Positions 53,429-61,355 of a stretch of 64,000 bases of DNA are shown piece after piece. Position numbers and translations under genes: made by a program. The DNA comes from Alphaproteobacteria bacterium (GTDB lineage: Bacteria; Pseudomonadota; Alphaproteobacteria; UBA6615). Location: assembly GCA_011087645.1 (NCBI GenBank), contig JAALLF010000005.1, positions 152,033 through 216,032 on the forward strand. The letters are read 5' to 3'. The notes beneath the pieces were generated by a model, which was given only the letters and a program-made list of their open reading frames with translations, had not been told where the DNA came from and ran no database searches. The stretch's first letter is position 1, and each line of letters begins with the position of its first letter.

Positions 53429-54847
53429 ATGTGGAAGTTGGGTACAACGTCGAGCCACGGCGTGCCGGTCACGCTTGCCGGTTTATGGCATCGGTTCCGC
53501 CATCCGGTAGAGCCTGAGGCGAAGGCGAGCCTGGCCGCCATTTGGCAAGATATCGCGCCTGAATTCCGCACCGAAAACCAGATGTTCGGTCGCCACGAAG
53601 AGGGCTGCGGCGCGACCATCGGCGTGATGCCTCGTTGCGACTTTGCCTGCCGGGGCTGTTATCTGGCGGAAGGCGCAAACCGAGTCCCAGCACTGGGGCT
53701 GGAGCCGGTGAAGGCGCAAATGCGTCTCTTGCGGCAGCGCTTGGGCCCATCGGGCAATCTGCAGCTCACCGATGGCGAGGTGACCCTGCGGCCGACCGAA
53801 GAGGTTATCGAGCTTTTACAATATGCCCACGCTATCGGCTTGATCCCCATGCTGATGACCCACGGCGACAGCTTCCGGCGCCATCCGGGATTGCTCGAGC
53901 GGCTGATGGTTGAGGGCGGGCTGGAGGAGGTCAGCATCCATATCGATATCACCCAGCGCGGACGGCGCGGGGCGGCCTACAAGCGCGCCACCTGTGAGGC
54001 CGAATTGATGCCCCTGCGCGCGGAATTTGCCGATATGGTTCGTCGGGCCCGCCGCTCCACCGGATTGGCTCTGCGGGTGGCCTCGACGGTCACCGTGACG
54101 CCGCAGAATATCAGTGAGGTCGCCGATATTGTCACCTGGATACAGGCCAACGCCGATGTCTTCCGCATGATCGGGTTCATGCCGGTGGCCGATGTCGGAC
54201 GCACAGAAGCGGGTATCGGGCGCGTCGACGTTGACGGGCTGTGGCGCGAAATCGCCCGAGGATTAAATGTGGAGCCTAACAATAACGACCGCCTGGCCGA
54301 AAACCAGTGGTGGATGGGCCACCCTGGATGCTCGCGTTTCGTCATCGGCGCCTCAGTCCGCCAAGTGGGTCGCGCGCCGCGATATCTACCGATGAGCGCC
54401 AATAGCAGCGATGATGATCGCCGGTTCCTGCAAGCGGTGCTCAAACGCTGGGCCGGTGTCACCTTCCGCGCGGATCGGCCGACCGAAGCGCTGGCGCGCA
54501 TTGCCGGCATGGCATTTCAGGCGCCCGGCTTGTTCGCCTGGACCCTGCCGCGCATGGCCTGGCATTGGCTGCGTCGGCTCGATCAGCGTAACCCTTTGGG
54601 GCTGGGCTGGCGTATAATAAGCGGTACAGCACGGGTAGACCGTTTGATGATCGCCTCGCACCATTTCATGAGCGCTGCCGAGATGGCCACCGACGAGGGC
54701 CGCGACCGGCTGGACCATTGCGCCTTCATGGTGCCGGTGGATGGCGCGCTGGTGTCCATGTGCGAGGTCAACGCCGCCGGCCTGCGTGATCGGGTCTACG
54801 GGCAAATTGCGGATTCCCTCGACGATGGGCTGGATAGCGCCGCTTGA
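53429..54847 (+). CDS. Radical SAM enzyme with altered SAM-binding motif
   Basis: Cys70, Cys74 and Cys77 (PRCDFACRGCYLAEG) form the CxxxCxxC cluster site. The usual GGE that contacts SAM is TDGE (114-117). A barrel follows (PMLMTHGDSFRRHPGLLERLMV, EEVSIHIDITQRGR). Later Cys residues (GHPGCSRF; DHCAFMVP...SMCEVN) could hold a second cluster. I do not recognise the exact family. I use ATG 53429; a TTG two codons earlier is possible. The DUF547 gene follows at 47 bp, suggesting a functional pair. Confidence 0.85.
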   Translation: MWKLGTTSSHGVPVTLAGLWHRFRHPVEPEAKASLAAIWQDIAPEFRTENQMFGRHEEGCGATIGVMPRCDFACRGCYLAEGANRVPALGLEPVKAQMRLLRQRLGPSGNLQLTDGEVTLRPTEEVIELLQYAHAIGLIPMLMTHGDSFRRHPGLLERLMVEGGLEEVSIHIDITQRGRRGAAYKRATCEAELMPLRAEFADMVRRARRSTGLALRVASTVTVTPQNISEVADIVTWIQANADVFRMIGFMPVADVGRTEAGIGRVDVDGLWREIARGLNVEPNNNDRLAENQWWMGHPGCSRFVIGASVRQVGRAPRYLPMSANSSDDDRRFLQAVLKRWAGVTFRADRPTEALARIAGMAFQAPGLFAWTLPRMAWHWLRRLDQRNPLGLGWRIISGTARVDRLMIASHHFMSAAEMATDEGRDRLDHCAFMVPVDGALVSMCEVNAAGLRDRVYGQIADSLDDGLDSAA

Positions 54848-54893
54848 CGAATGGCGGATATTGATCCGCCTGTTCGGACCGCCGCGGATCGTT

Positions 54894-55601
54894 ATGGCGG
54901 AGGCCTACGGTGATGACACCACCGGCGCGCGCTTCGACCACAGCCTCCTCGACAATTTGCTGCGCCGCCATGTCCGCGCCAACGGTCGCGTGGATTACGA
55001 AGCGCTGTTCGACGACGTGGCCCAATTGGATGACTATATCGCGGCCGTCGAGGCTGTCGATTTTCACGCCCTGTCGCGCGACGAAAAACTGGCGCTGCTT
55101 ATCAACGCCTATAATGCTTTCACCCTGCGCCTAGTGACCGAACATCGACCCCTTAAATCGATCCGCAATATTCCCAGCCGCGACCGTTGGCTTGGCCGCC
55201 GTTGGCGTATTGGCGACCAACTAATAAGCCTGCACGAGATCGAAAACGGTTGGCTTCGGGCCCGTTTTGTTGAACCAAGGATACATTTCGCCATCAATTG
55301 CGCCAGTATTGGCTGCCCACCCTTGCGCGCCGGCGCCTACACCGGTGCGGCGATTGACGGCGAGTTGGCGGCGCATACTCAGGCGGTTCACGACGATCCC
55401 CGGTGGGCGCGCTGTGACGGAAACATCTTGTGGCTGACCAAGGTTTACCTCTGGTATTCCGGCGACTTTACCCAGGCGAGTGGCGCTATGGCGGGCTTCG
55501 CCGGCCGTTACATGCCGGAAGTTGCGGTGCGGCTTACAGTTGGCGAACCACCGCGATTGCGGTGGTTACCCTATGATTGGGGCATCAACGCCCTATCTTG
55601 A
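54894..55601 (+). CDS. DUF547-family protein
   Basis: The 235-residue protein has the DUF547 marks LINAYNAFTLRLV, FAINCASIGCPPLR and YDWGIN at the end. The Cys-His-like arrangement recalls transglutaminase/NlpC-type folds, but no activity is proven. It has no signal peptide at the chosen ATG (54894). The frame is open upstream into the radical SAM gene, so an overlapping earlier start near 54828 cannot be excluded. In my recollection DUF547 genes recur near TIGR04282/TIGR04283 loci. Confidence 0.85.
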   Translation: MAEAYGDDTTGARFDHSLLDNLLRRHVRANGRVDYEALFDDVAQLDDYIAAVEAVDFHALSRDEKLALLINAYNAFTLRLVTEHRPLKSIRNIPSRDRWLGRRWRIGDQLISLHEIENGWLRARFVEPRIHFAINCASIGCPPLRAGAYTGAAIDGELAAHTQAVHDDPRWARCDGNILWLTKVYLWYSGDFTQASGAMAGFAGRYMPEVAVRLTVGEPPRLRWLPYDWGINALS

Positions 55602-55715
55602 GCCACCACACGGTTTGAAGGCCGATGCGAACAGATGGACTCGCCATCCCGAACGGTCATAATGACGGCAATGAAAACGTCGGAACCGAAAAAACCGGCT
55701 GAACGGGGGAAATAG

Positions 55716-56387
55716 GTGTCCCAGGCCTACAACATCGTTATCGTCGACGATCACCCGCTGGTGCGCAGCGCCATCCGGCAGGCGATATCCGACGATATAC
55801 CGGATGGAACTTTTTCGGAGGCCGCTTCGCTTGAGGATGCGGTGGAATTGCTCGGCCAGGGTAGCGGCGCGGATCTGTTATTACTCGACATCCATATGCC
55901 GGGCATGAATGGCCTGACCGGACTGTGTTTTCTGCGGGCCGAGTTTCCCGCCGTGCCCATTGCTATGATTTCCGCCAGCACCGACCCGCGGCTAATTCGC
56001 CAGGCGATGGATTATGGTGCGGCGGGGTTCATACCCAAATCGGCACCGATTGCCGATATGCGCAGCGCCATTCGTGCTGTGCTCGACGGCAACCACTGGC
56101 TACCGAAATTGGATAATTTACCGGAAACGGCGAAGGAAGACGCCGCGTTGGCCACCCGTCTATCCAATCTGACGCCGCAACAAATTCGCGTCCTCACCAT
56201 GGTCAGCGAAGGCAAACTGAATAAACAAATCGCCTACGATCTCGACATTTCCGAGGCCACTGTCAAATCCCATGTTTCTGCGATTTTGCAAAAATTAGGT
56301 GTCAACAGCCGTACTCAGGCCGTCATTCTGGCCAGCCGGTTGGCGGTTGATGATCCGGCGCGCGACGTTCCGGAAATCGATGCCTAA
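55716..56387 (+). CDS. NarL/FixJ-type response regulator
   Basis: The receiver domain (5-125) has the acidic pair Asp11-Asp12, phosphoacceptor Asp58 (LLLLDIHMPG), switch residues and Lys in GFIPKSAP. A LuxR-type helix-turn-helix (about 148-210; LTPQQIRVLTMVSEGKLNKQIAYDLDISEATVKSHVSAIL) follows. The start is GTG 55716 behind GGGGGAAA. It is convergent with a hybrid kinase (11 bp between stops) and is the likely target of its phosphorelay, as in the ErcS'/ErbR and NahK type systems. Confidence 0.93.
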   Translation: MSQAYNIVIVDDHPLVRSAIRQAISDDIPDGTFSEAASLEDAVELLGQGSGADLLLLDIHMPGMNGLTGLCFLRAEFPAVPIAMISASTDPRLIRQAMDYGAAGFIPKSAPIADMRSAIRAVLDGNHWLPKLDNLPETAKEDAALATRLSNLTPQQIRVLTMVSEGKLNKQIAYDLDISEATVKSHVSAILQKLGVNSRTQAVILASRLAVDDPARDVPEIDA

Positions 56388-56398
56388 GCTGCGTTCCG

Positions 56399-59300
56399 TT
56401 ACCGTGCTTGCGACATGTCGCGCTGGGTGAGTGCGGTGCGCTGGGCGAGCAGCCGCGTCATCAAGGCGCGCAACACCGCCGGTTTAACCGGCTTCGCCAA
56501 GATCGCGTGGCCGCGCCGCGCTGCTTCTTCTTGGAGGGCTTCGGTCTGGTCGGCGGAGATAACGACCGCTGGAATTAAGCTATCGAGATTGCCACAGATC
56601 TCCGCGATCAATTGCAGGCCATCCGTCGCATCGTCGAGATGGTAGTCGGCGAGGATGAGATCCGGCATGTCGCCGGCCAAGGCATTGCGCCATTGGGCGC
56701 CGCTTGACGCAATCCGCACATCGCAGTGCCAGCCACCCAATAGGGCCTGCATGCCGTCGAGGATGTCGGGATCGTCGTCGATGCAAAGGACAATGGCGCC
56801 GGCGAGTTCGCGAATGCGTGGATCGGGCATTTCGGCCAAGGCGGGGCTGTCTGGTAGGGCTTCGCCGATCGGCACCGTGACGGCGAATACAGACCCCTTA
56901 CCGACCTGCGATCGCAGGGTGATTTCATGGTCGAGCATGCGCGCCACCCGGTCGACAATGGCCAGGCCGAGCCCCAAGCCTTGGGCTGAGTGCGTTGGGC
57001 CGGCGAGCCTCTGAAATTCGCGGAACACAGCCTCGTACATATCGTCGGGAATGCCCGGTCCAGTGTCCCAAACCTCTAGCCGCAATTCATCGCCGACCCT
57101 GCGGCAGCCAAGCAGCACGCGACCGCGCGCCGGCGTATAGCGAATGGCGTTGGTCAGGAAATTTTGCAGAATACGACGCAACAGCCGGCGGTCGCTGCGC
57201 ACAACCTGGCAGGTCGGTACAAACTGCAACGCAACGCCGCCCTCGTCGGCCAGCGCGGCGAACTGGGTCGCCAGTTCTTCCAACAGCTCATTGAGCGCGA
57301 AATCTTCGAGCTGCGGAACGACGCCGCCGGCGTCCAACTTCGAGATATCGAGAAGTTCCTCCAGCAGGTCCTCCACCGATTTCAGCGACGTTTCGACTCG
57401 TTCGATGAGTTCGGCATTGTCGGTCGGTTGTGGCCGCTCGGCCAGCGACGATAGGAATAGGCGCGCTGCATTCAGCGGTTGCAGCAGGTCGTGGCTGGCT
57501 GCTGCGAGAAAGCGGGTCTTGTCGATGTTGGCGTCTTCGGCAGCCAATGTCGCTTCGCGCAGCTGATCGTTGAGCTGGGTCAGGGCGCGGGTCCGCTCGG
57601 CGACCCGTAGTTCCAGACTTTCCTTCGATTCAGCCAATTCGACGGTGGCTTGAACACGCTCGGTCACGTCGGTCAGCGTCGCCACGATATTGCCACCCGG
57701 CGTTGCGCTGGTGCCGACTTCCAGAACCGTGCCGTCCGCCAGCCGCCGCTCATAAGTGATTGGCGTGCGCGAGCGATACTGCGCCATAAGTTCCGCGACA
57801 ATAGTTTCGACGTCGCCGGTGCCATACTCGCCATGCTCGGCGCTATAACGAATAACTTCTTCCGCCGAGACGCCGATGCGGGCATAGGCATCGGGCAGGT
57901 TCAAATAATCGCTGAACCGCCGGTTCCACCAGACCAGGCGTAGATTCTCATCATAAACGGCGATGCCCTGGCGGATATTCTCCATCGTTGATTGCAGCAG
58001 CTCGCGGTTATAGCGCAGCGCCGCGGAGGCGTCGTCTAGCAGCGCCATGGCGCTCTGCATATCCATATCGCCGCGCTCAAGGGAAAGCGCGATGACGAGG
58101 CGCGCCGACGACGCGCCGATGGCGCTGGCCAGCAGACGCTCGGTGAAGCGCAAATGCTCCACGTCCACCGGAGACTGCGGCGTTATCGCTTCATCGTGTG
58201 TCTCCGCGTACCTCTTGAAGGCTCGCGCCACGGCTTCGGCGCCCAGATAGCCGGCCGCGATTCCCTGCAAATCGCCGACCGTCAAATTACCCTTGAGGGC
58301 TCGTACTCGGGCGCTGTTGTGGCCGGCATCGACTTGGACAAAGGCGCGTGCTTGCGAGCGTTCGATCGCTTTGGGTTGGGCGAAGAAAGACAGGGTAACG
58401 AACACCAGTATATTCGCACCGACACTCCAAATCACACCATGGGTCAGCGGATCCCCGAAGTCGAAGCCGAACAGGGAATGCGGCGCCAACGCGCCGATGG
58501 ACCACGGGCCATCGGTCAGCAGTGAGGCTGGCAACCATGCGCTTTCGGCGAAGGTCGGCAGCAGCAGCGTATAGGACCATATGGCGAAACCGACGAAGAC
58601 ACCGCCCAGGGCGCCGATCCGCGAGGCGCGCTCCCAAAATATCGCGCCGAAGATCGAGGGCGCGAATTGGGCAACGGCGGCAAACGATATTAACCCGATC
58701 GAAGCGAGCGCCTGACCTTCGCCGGCCACCCGGTAGTAGGCGAAGGCTAGCATGATGATGGCGAACATTACGGTGCGGCGAACGCTGAGCAGAAGCTGGC
58801 CCACATCACGGTGCCGCTCGGGCCCCCGCGCGCCGTAGCGCAGCAATAACGGCATCACCACATCGTTCGAGACCATGGTGCTGAGCGCCACCGTCGCCAC
58901 AATCACCATGCCGGTCGCCGCCGACAGGCCACCGATAAACACGAACAGCGCCAAGGTTTCCTGTTCGGCCACCATCGGCAGGGCCAGCACAAATGTATCG
59001 GCGTCGACCCCCGATCCGCCGAAGGCGATCAAACCCGCCAAGGCGATGGGAATGACAAACAGATTTATGGCAATCAGATAGGCTGGGAACAGCCAGGCGG
59101 CCCTCTTCAGTTCGCTCTCATTGGCGTTTTCGACTACGGCCACATGGAATTGACGCGGCAGGCAGATAATCGCTGCCATCGACAACAGCGCGATCGTCAC
59201 CCATTTCGAGGCGTCGATGCCGCCGGTGAAGCGCTCGACGATTAACGGTGAGGCCGCAGCGTTGGTCAGAAGATTATCGATGCCGCCGAACATAATGAAG

Positions 59301-59965
59301 GTCACGAACGCGCCTGCCGCCAGGAACGCCACCAACTTCACCACGGATTCGAAGGCGATCGCCAACATCATGCCCTGGTGATGCTCGGTGGCGTCGATGT
59401 TGCGGGTGCCGAAGATTATCGAAAACACCGCCATCAGCGCGGCGACCACCAGGGCGGTGTCCGACCACCAAGGACCGGCGCTGATCGTGTCTTGCACGAC
59501 CACGGCCGGATAGCCGCTGAGCACATTAAAGCTGGCGGAGACGGCTTTTAGTTGCAGGGCGATGTACGGCAGAATGCCGATCACCACGATTATCGTTACC
59601 ACGGCAGCGACCGATTGGCTCTTCCCGAACCGCGCCGCCACGAAATCGGCGATGGTGGTGATGTTCTCGGCCTTGGCGATGCGGATGATCTTGCGCAACA
59701 CCGGATAGCCCAGGGTAAACAGAAGGATCGGTCCCAGATAGACCGGCAAAAAGTCATAGCCGCTCGATGCCGCCAGACCGACGCTGCCGTAGAACGTCCA
59801 CGATGTGCAGTAGACCGCCAGGGTCAGCGCGTAGATTAACGGTTTGGCGGTCGCCCGTTGACCGGCCGGCCGTTTTGCCGCCAGCCGGTCGCCATAGGAG
59901 GCGATGGCAAACAGCACGCCGATATAGGCGAGCGACGCGATGTTGATAATTGAATTGTTCAGCAT
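56399..59965 (-). CDS. Hybrid histidine kinase with sodium:solute symporter-like sensor domain (NahK/ErcS'-type)
   Basis: The 1188-residue protein has an N-terminal symporter-like domain of about 13 helices (1-540, similar to PutP/ActP), a linker, a PAS domain (about 650-780; ENIRQGIAVYDENLRLVWWNRRF), a coiled coil, HisKA with His825 (FLAAASHDLLQPLNAA), HATPase (NAIRYTPARGRV; DTGPGIP; GLGLGLAIV) and a C-terminal receiver with Asp1107 (DLILADYHLD). It may sense a transported metabolite such as a short carboxylate. A strong minus-strand terminator lies 122 bp before its start. Confidence 0.94.
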   Translation of the reverse strand: MLNNSIINIASLAYIGVLFAIASYGDRLAAKRPAGQRATAKPLIYALTLAVYCTSWTFYGSVGLAASSGYDFLPVYLGPILLFTLGYPVLRKIIRIAKAENITTIADFVAARFGKSQSVAAVVTIIVVIGILPYIALQLKAVSASFNVLSGYPAVVVQDTISAGPWWSDTALVVAALMAVFSIIFGTRNIDATEHHQGMMLAIAFESVVKLVAFLAAGAFVTFIMFGGIDNLLTNAAASPLIVERFTGGIDASKWVTIALLSMAAIICLPRQFHVAVVENANESELKRAAWLFPAYLIAINLFVIPIALAGLIAFGGSGVDADTFVLALPMVAEQETLALFVFIGGLSAATGMVIVATVALSTMVSNDVVMPLLLRYGARGPERHRDVGQLLLSVRRTVMFAIIMLAFAYYRVAGEGQALASIGLISFAAVAQFAPSIFGAIFWERASRIGALGGVFVGFAIWSYTLLLPTFAESAWLPASLLTDGPWSIGALAPHSLFGFDFGDPLTHGVIWSVGANILVFVTLSFFAQPKAIERSQARAFVQVDAGHNSARVRALKGNLTVGDLQGIAAGYLGAEAVARAFKRYAETHDEAITPQSPVDVEHLRFTERLLASAIGASSARLVIALSLERGDMDMQSAMALLDDASAALRYNRELLQSTMENIRQGIAVYDENLRLVWWNRRFSDYLNLPDAYARIGVSAEEVIRYSAEHGEYGTGDVETIVAELMAQYRSRTPITYERRLADGTVLEVGTSATPGGNIVATLTDVTERVQATVELAESKESLELRVAERTRALTQLNDQLREATLAAEDANIDKTRFLAAASHDLLQPLNAARLFLSSLAERPQPTDNAELIERVETSLKSVEDLLEELLDISKLDAGGVVPQLEDFALNELLEELATQFAALADEGGVALQFVPTCQVVRSDRRLLRRILQNFLTNAIRYTPARGRVLLGCRRVGDELRLEVWDTGPGIPDDMYEAVFREFQRLAGPTHSAQGLGLGLAIVDRVARMLDHEITLRSQVGKGSVFAVTVPIGEALPDSPALAEMPDPRIRELAGAIVLCIDDDPDILDGMQALLGGWHCDVRIASSGAQWRNALAGDMPDLILADYHLDDATDGLQLIAEICGNLDSLIPAVVISADQTEALQEEAARRGHAILAKPVKPAVLRALMTRLLAQRTALTQRDMSQAR

Positions 59966-60086
59966 TTCCGGTTTCCGCGCCCACTAAAACAGGCTCTGCC
60001 CCCGCAGGGCAAGTCGCGGATAATGCGCATTCACTGGAAACCGCGGAAACGTTGGGTTTTTGGCTGGTTTACCGACAGAAGGTCGA

Positions 60087-60130
60087 TAAAAAATTGGATG
60101 TGCGGAGTAACAAGTACTCCGCACATCCAA
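60087..60130 (-). terminator. Strong minus-strand terminator upstream of the hybrid kinase
   Basis: TTGGATGTGCGGAGTA (60094-60109) and its exact complement TACTCCGCACATCCAA (60115-60130) form a perfect 16-bp stem with a 5-nt loop. On the minus strand it is followed by TTTTTT (60093-60088), the shape of an intrinsic terminator. No annotated gene ends here, so it must terminate an unannotated RNA or attenuate the kinase transcript. Confidence 0.8.
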
Positions 60131-60260
60131 GCAACCCCTGTCTACAGGGATCGGGGGAACACAGGGAGAAGGCTGTATAGCCGCGATCAATTAAGCATCG
60201 CGCCAAGCTACACAGCACAAAAATCTCGTGAACGGTGGCGTGCTCAATGACCAACCGTTC
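60088..60260 (-). ncRNA. Candidate small RNA or attenuated leader
   Basis: A plausible minus-strand promoter (-35 TTTACC at 60296-60291, 18 bp, -10 TATAAA at 60272-60267) would start an RNA near 60260 that ends about 170 nt later at the terminator. The stretch holds a further hairpin (CCCTGT-AG-ACAGGG near 60135-60150) and no convincing ORF. It could be a free small RNA or the leader of the kinase mRNA; only transcript data can tell. Confidence 0.35.
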
Positions 60261-60297
60261 GAAATTTTTATAGAAGAGTCCGGGCTGGGCGGTAAAT

Positions 60298-60311
60298 TAG
60301 ACCAAGGTCTA
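60298..60311. promoter_or_regulatory. Inverted repeat TAGACC-AA-GGTCTA (possible operator)
   Basis: A perfect 6-bp inverted repeat lies 113 bp before the cytochrome gene and beside the candidate minus-strand -35 element, in the 458-bp region between the kinase and the cytochrome. Its position would let one regulator control both directions. The site has no recognised owner. Confidence 0.3.
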
Positions 60312-60423
60312 TTAGCCGAAAGTTTGAGAGCTTACGGTCCTAATTTACCTCGTGGTGGTTGGCGCTCATGTCCGCACGCGGTAACATCGAATGCATAATG
60401 AAATTGTGACTTGGGGGGGAGCT

Positions 60424-61272
60424 ATGGAGAACCGAATTGCGGCGTGTTTCGCCGCTGTTATGTTTTTGACCATGTCGAGCGCGGCTGTCGCTGAAACGCC
60501 GCTCGAGCGTGGTACCTATCTCATGCAATCGATCGTCGCCTGCGGTAATTGCCACACGCCGAAGGGGCCGAACGGCGAACTGCCCGGCATGGAGTTGGCC
60601 GGTGGTTTCAAATTCGATGAACCGCCGTTCACCGCGTACGCCTCGAATATTACGCCGGACAAGGAAACCGGCATCGGCAACTGGACCGACGAACAACTGA
60701 TCAAGGCGATCCGCGAAGGCGTTCGACCGGACGGCTCGATCATCGGCCCGCCGATGCCGATCGTCCTGTATCGCGGCCTGTCCGATAGCGATGCCAAGGC
60801 GCTGGTGGCCTATATGCGCAATTTGCCGCCGATCAAGAACCAAGTGCCGAAATCGGTCTACCGCATTCCGCTGCCGCCGGCCTATGGACCGCCGGTCGGC
60901 CAGGTCGCTGATGTGCCGAAAACCGACAAGGTGGCTTATGGCGCCTATCTGGCCGGTCCCGCCGGTCCCGCCGGTCATTGTACGGAATGCCACACGCCGA
61001 TGGGTGAACGGGGGCGGCGCGATTATCAGAACAGGCTCGGCGCCGGCGGGTTCGAATTTCACGGGCCGTGGGGCACCAGCGTTGCCGCCAACCTCACGCC
61101 GACCGGTTTGAAGGATGTTTCGGACGCCGACCTCAAGAAGATGATCGCGGCCGGCACCCGGCCCGACGGTGGGCGCATGCTGCCGCCGATGGCCTATCCC
61201 TATTACGCCAATATCAGCGCCGAAGACCTCGACGCCATCGTCGCCTATCTGCGCACCCTGCCGCCGAAGTAG
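60424..61272 (+). CDS. Periplasmic di-heme cytochrome c
   Basis: A signal peptide (about 1-24, ending AVAET) is followed by two cytochrome c domains with heme sites CGNCH (Cys40, Cys43, His44) and CTECH (Cys186, Cys189, His190). Distal Met candidates lie in GPPMP and LPPMAYPYY. It resembles electron acceptors of periplasmic alcohol or aldehyde dehydrogenases. ATG 60424 has GGGGGGAG upstream. It is divergent from the NahK/ErcS'-type kinase, which in other species controls such oxidation systems. Confidence 0.92.
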   Translation: MENRIAACFAAVMFLTMSSAAVAETPLERGTYLMQSIVACGNCHTPKGPNGELPGMELAGGFKFDEPPFTAYASNITPDKETGIGNWTDEQLIKAIREGVRPDGSIIGPPMPIVLYRGLSDSDAKALVAYMRNLPPIKNQVPKSVYRIPLPPAYGPPVGQVADVPKTDKVAYGAYLAGPAGPAGHCTECHTPMGERGRRDYQNRLGAGGFEFHGPWGTSVAANLTPTGLKDVSDADLKKMIAAGTRPDGGRMLPPMAYPYYANISAEDLDAIVAYLRTLPPK

Positions 61273-61293
61273 CGCTGGTTCACACGCGAAACG

Positions 61294-61330
61294 AAAAGGG
61301 CCTGGCCGAAATTGACCAGGCCCTTTCTTT
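61294..61330. terminator. Bidirectional terminator between cytochrome and aldo/keto reductase genes
   Basis: AAAGGGCCTGG (61295-61305) pairs with CCAGGCCCTTT (61316-61326) around a 10-nt loop. A T-rich run follows on the plus strand (TTTCTTTT) and a shorter one on the minus strand (TTTTCGTTT). The two genes are convergent here. Confidence 0.85.
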
Positions 61331-61355
61331 TAGCCAATTGGATTTTGCGACAGCG

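Noticed and set aside
49442..55601. Assignment of the radical SAM locus as a standard arsenosugar cluster
   Set aside because: TIGR04282/TIGR04283-like genes fit, but no ArsM methyltransferase and no ArsS-type radical SAM with the Cys-rich/Sec domain is present in the window.
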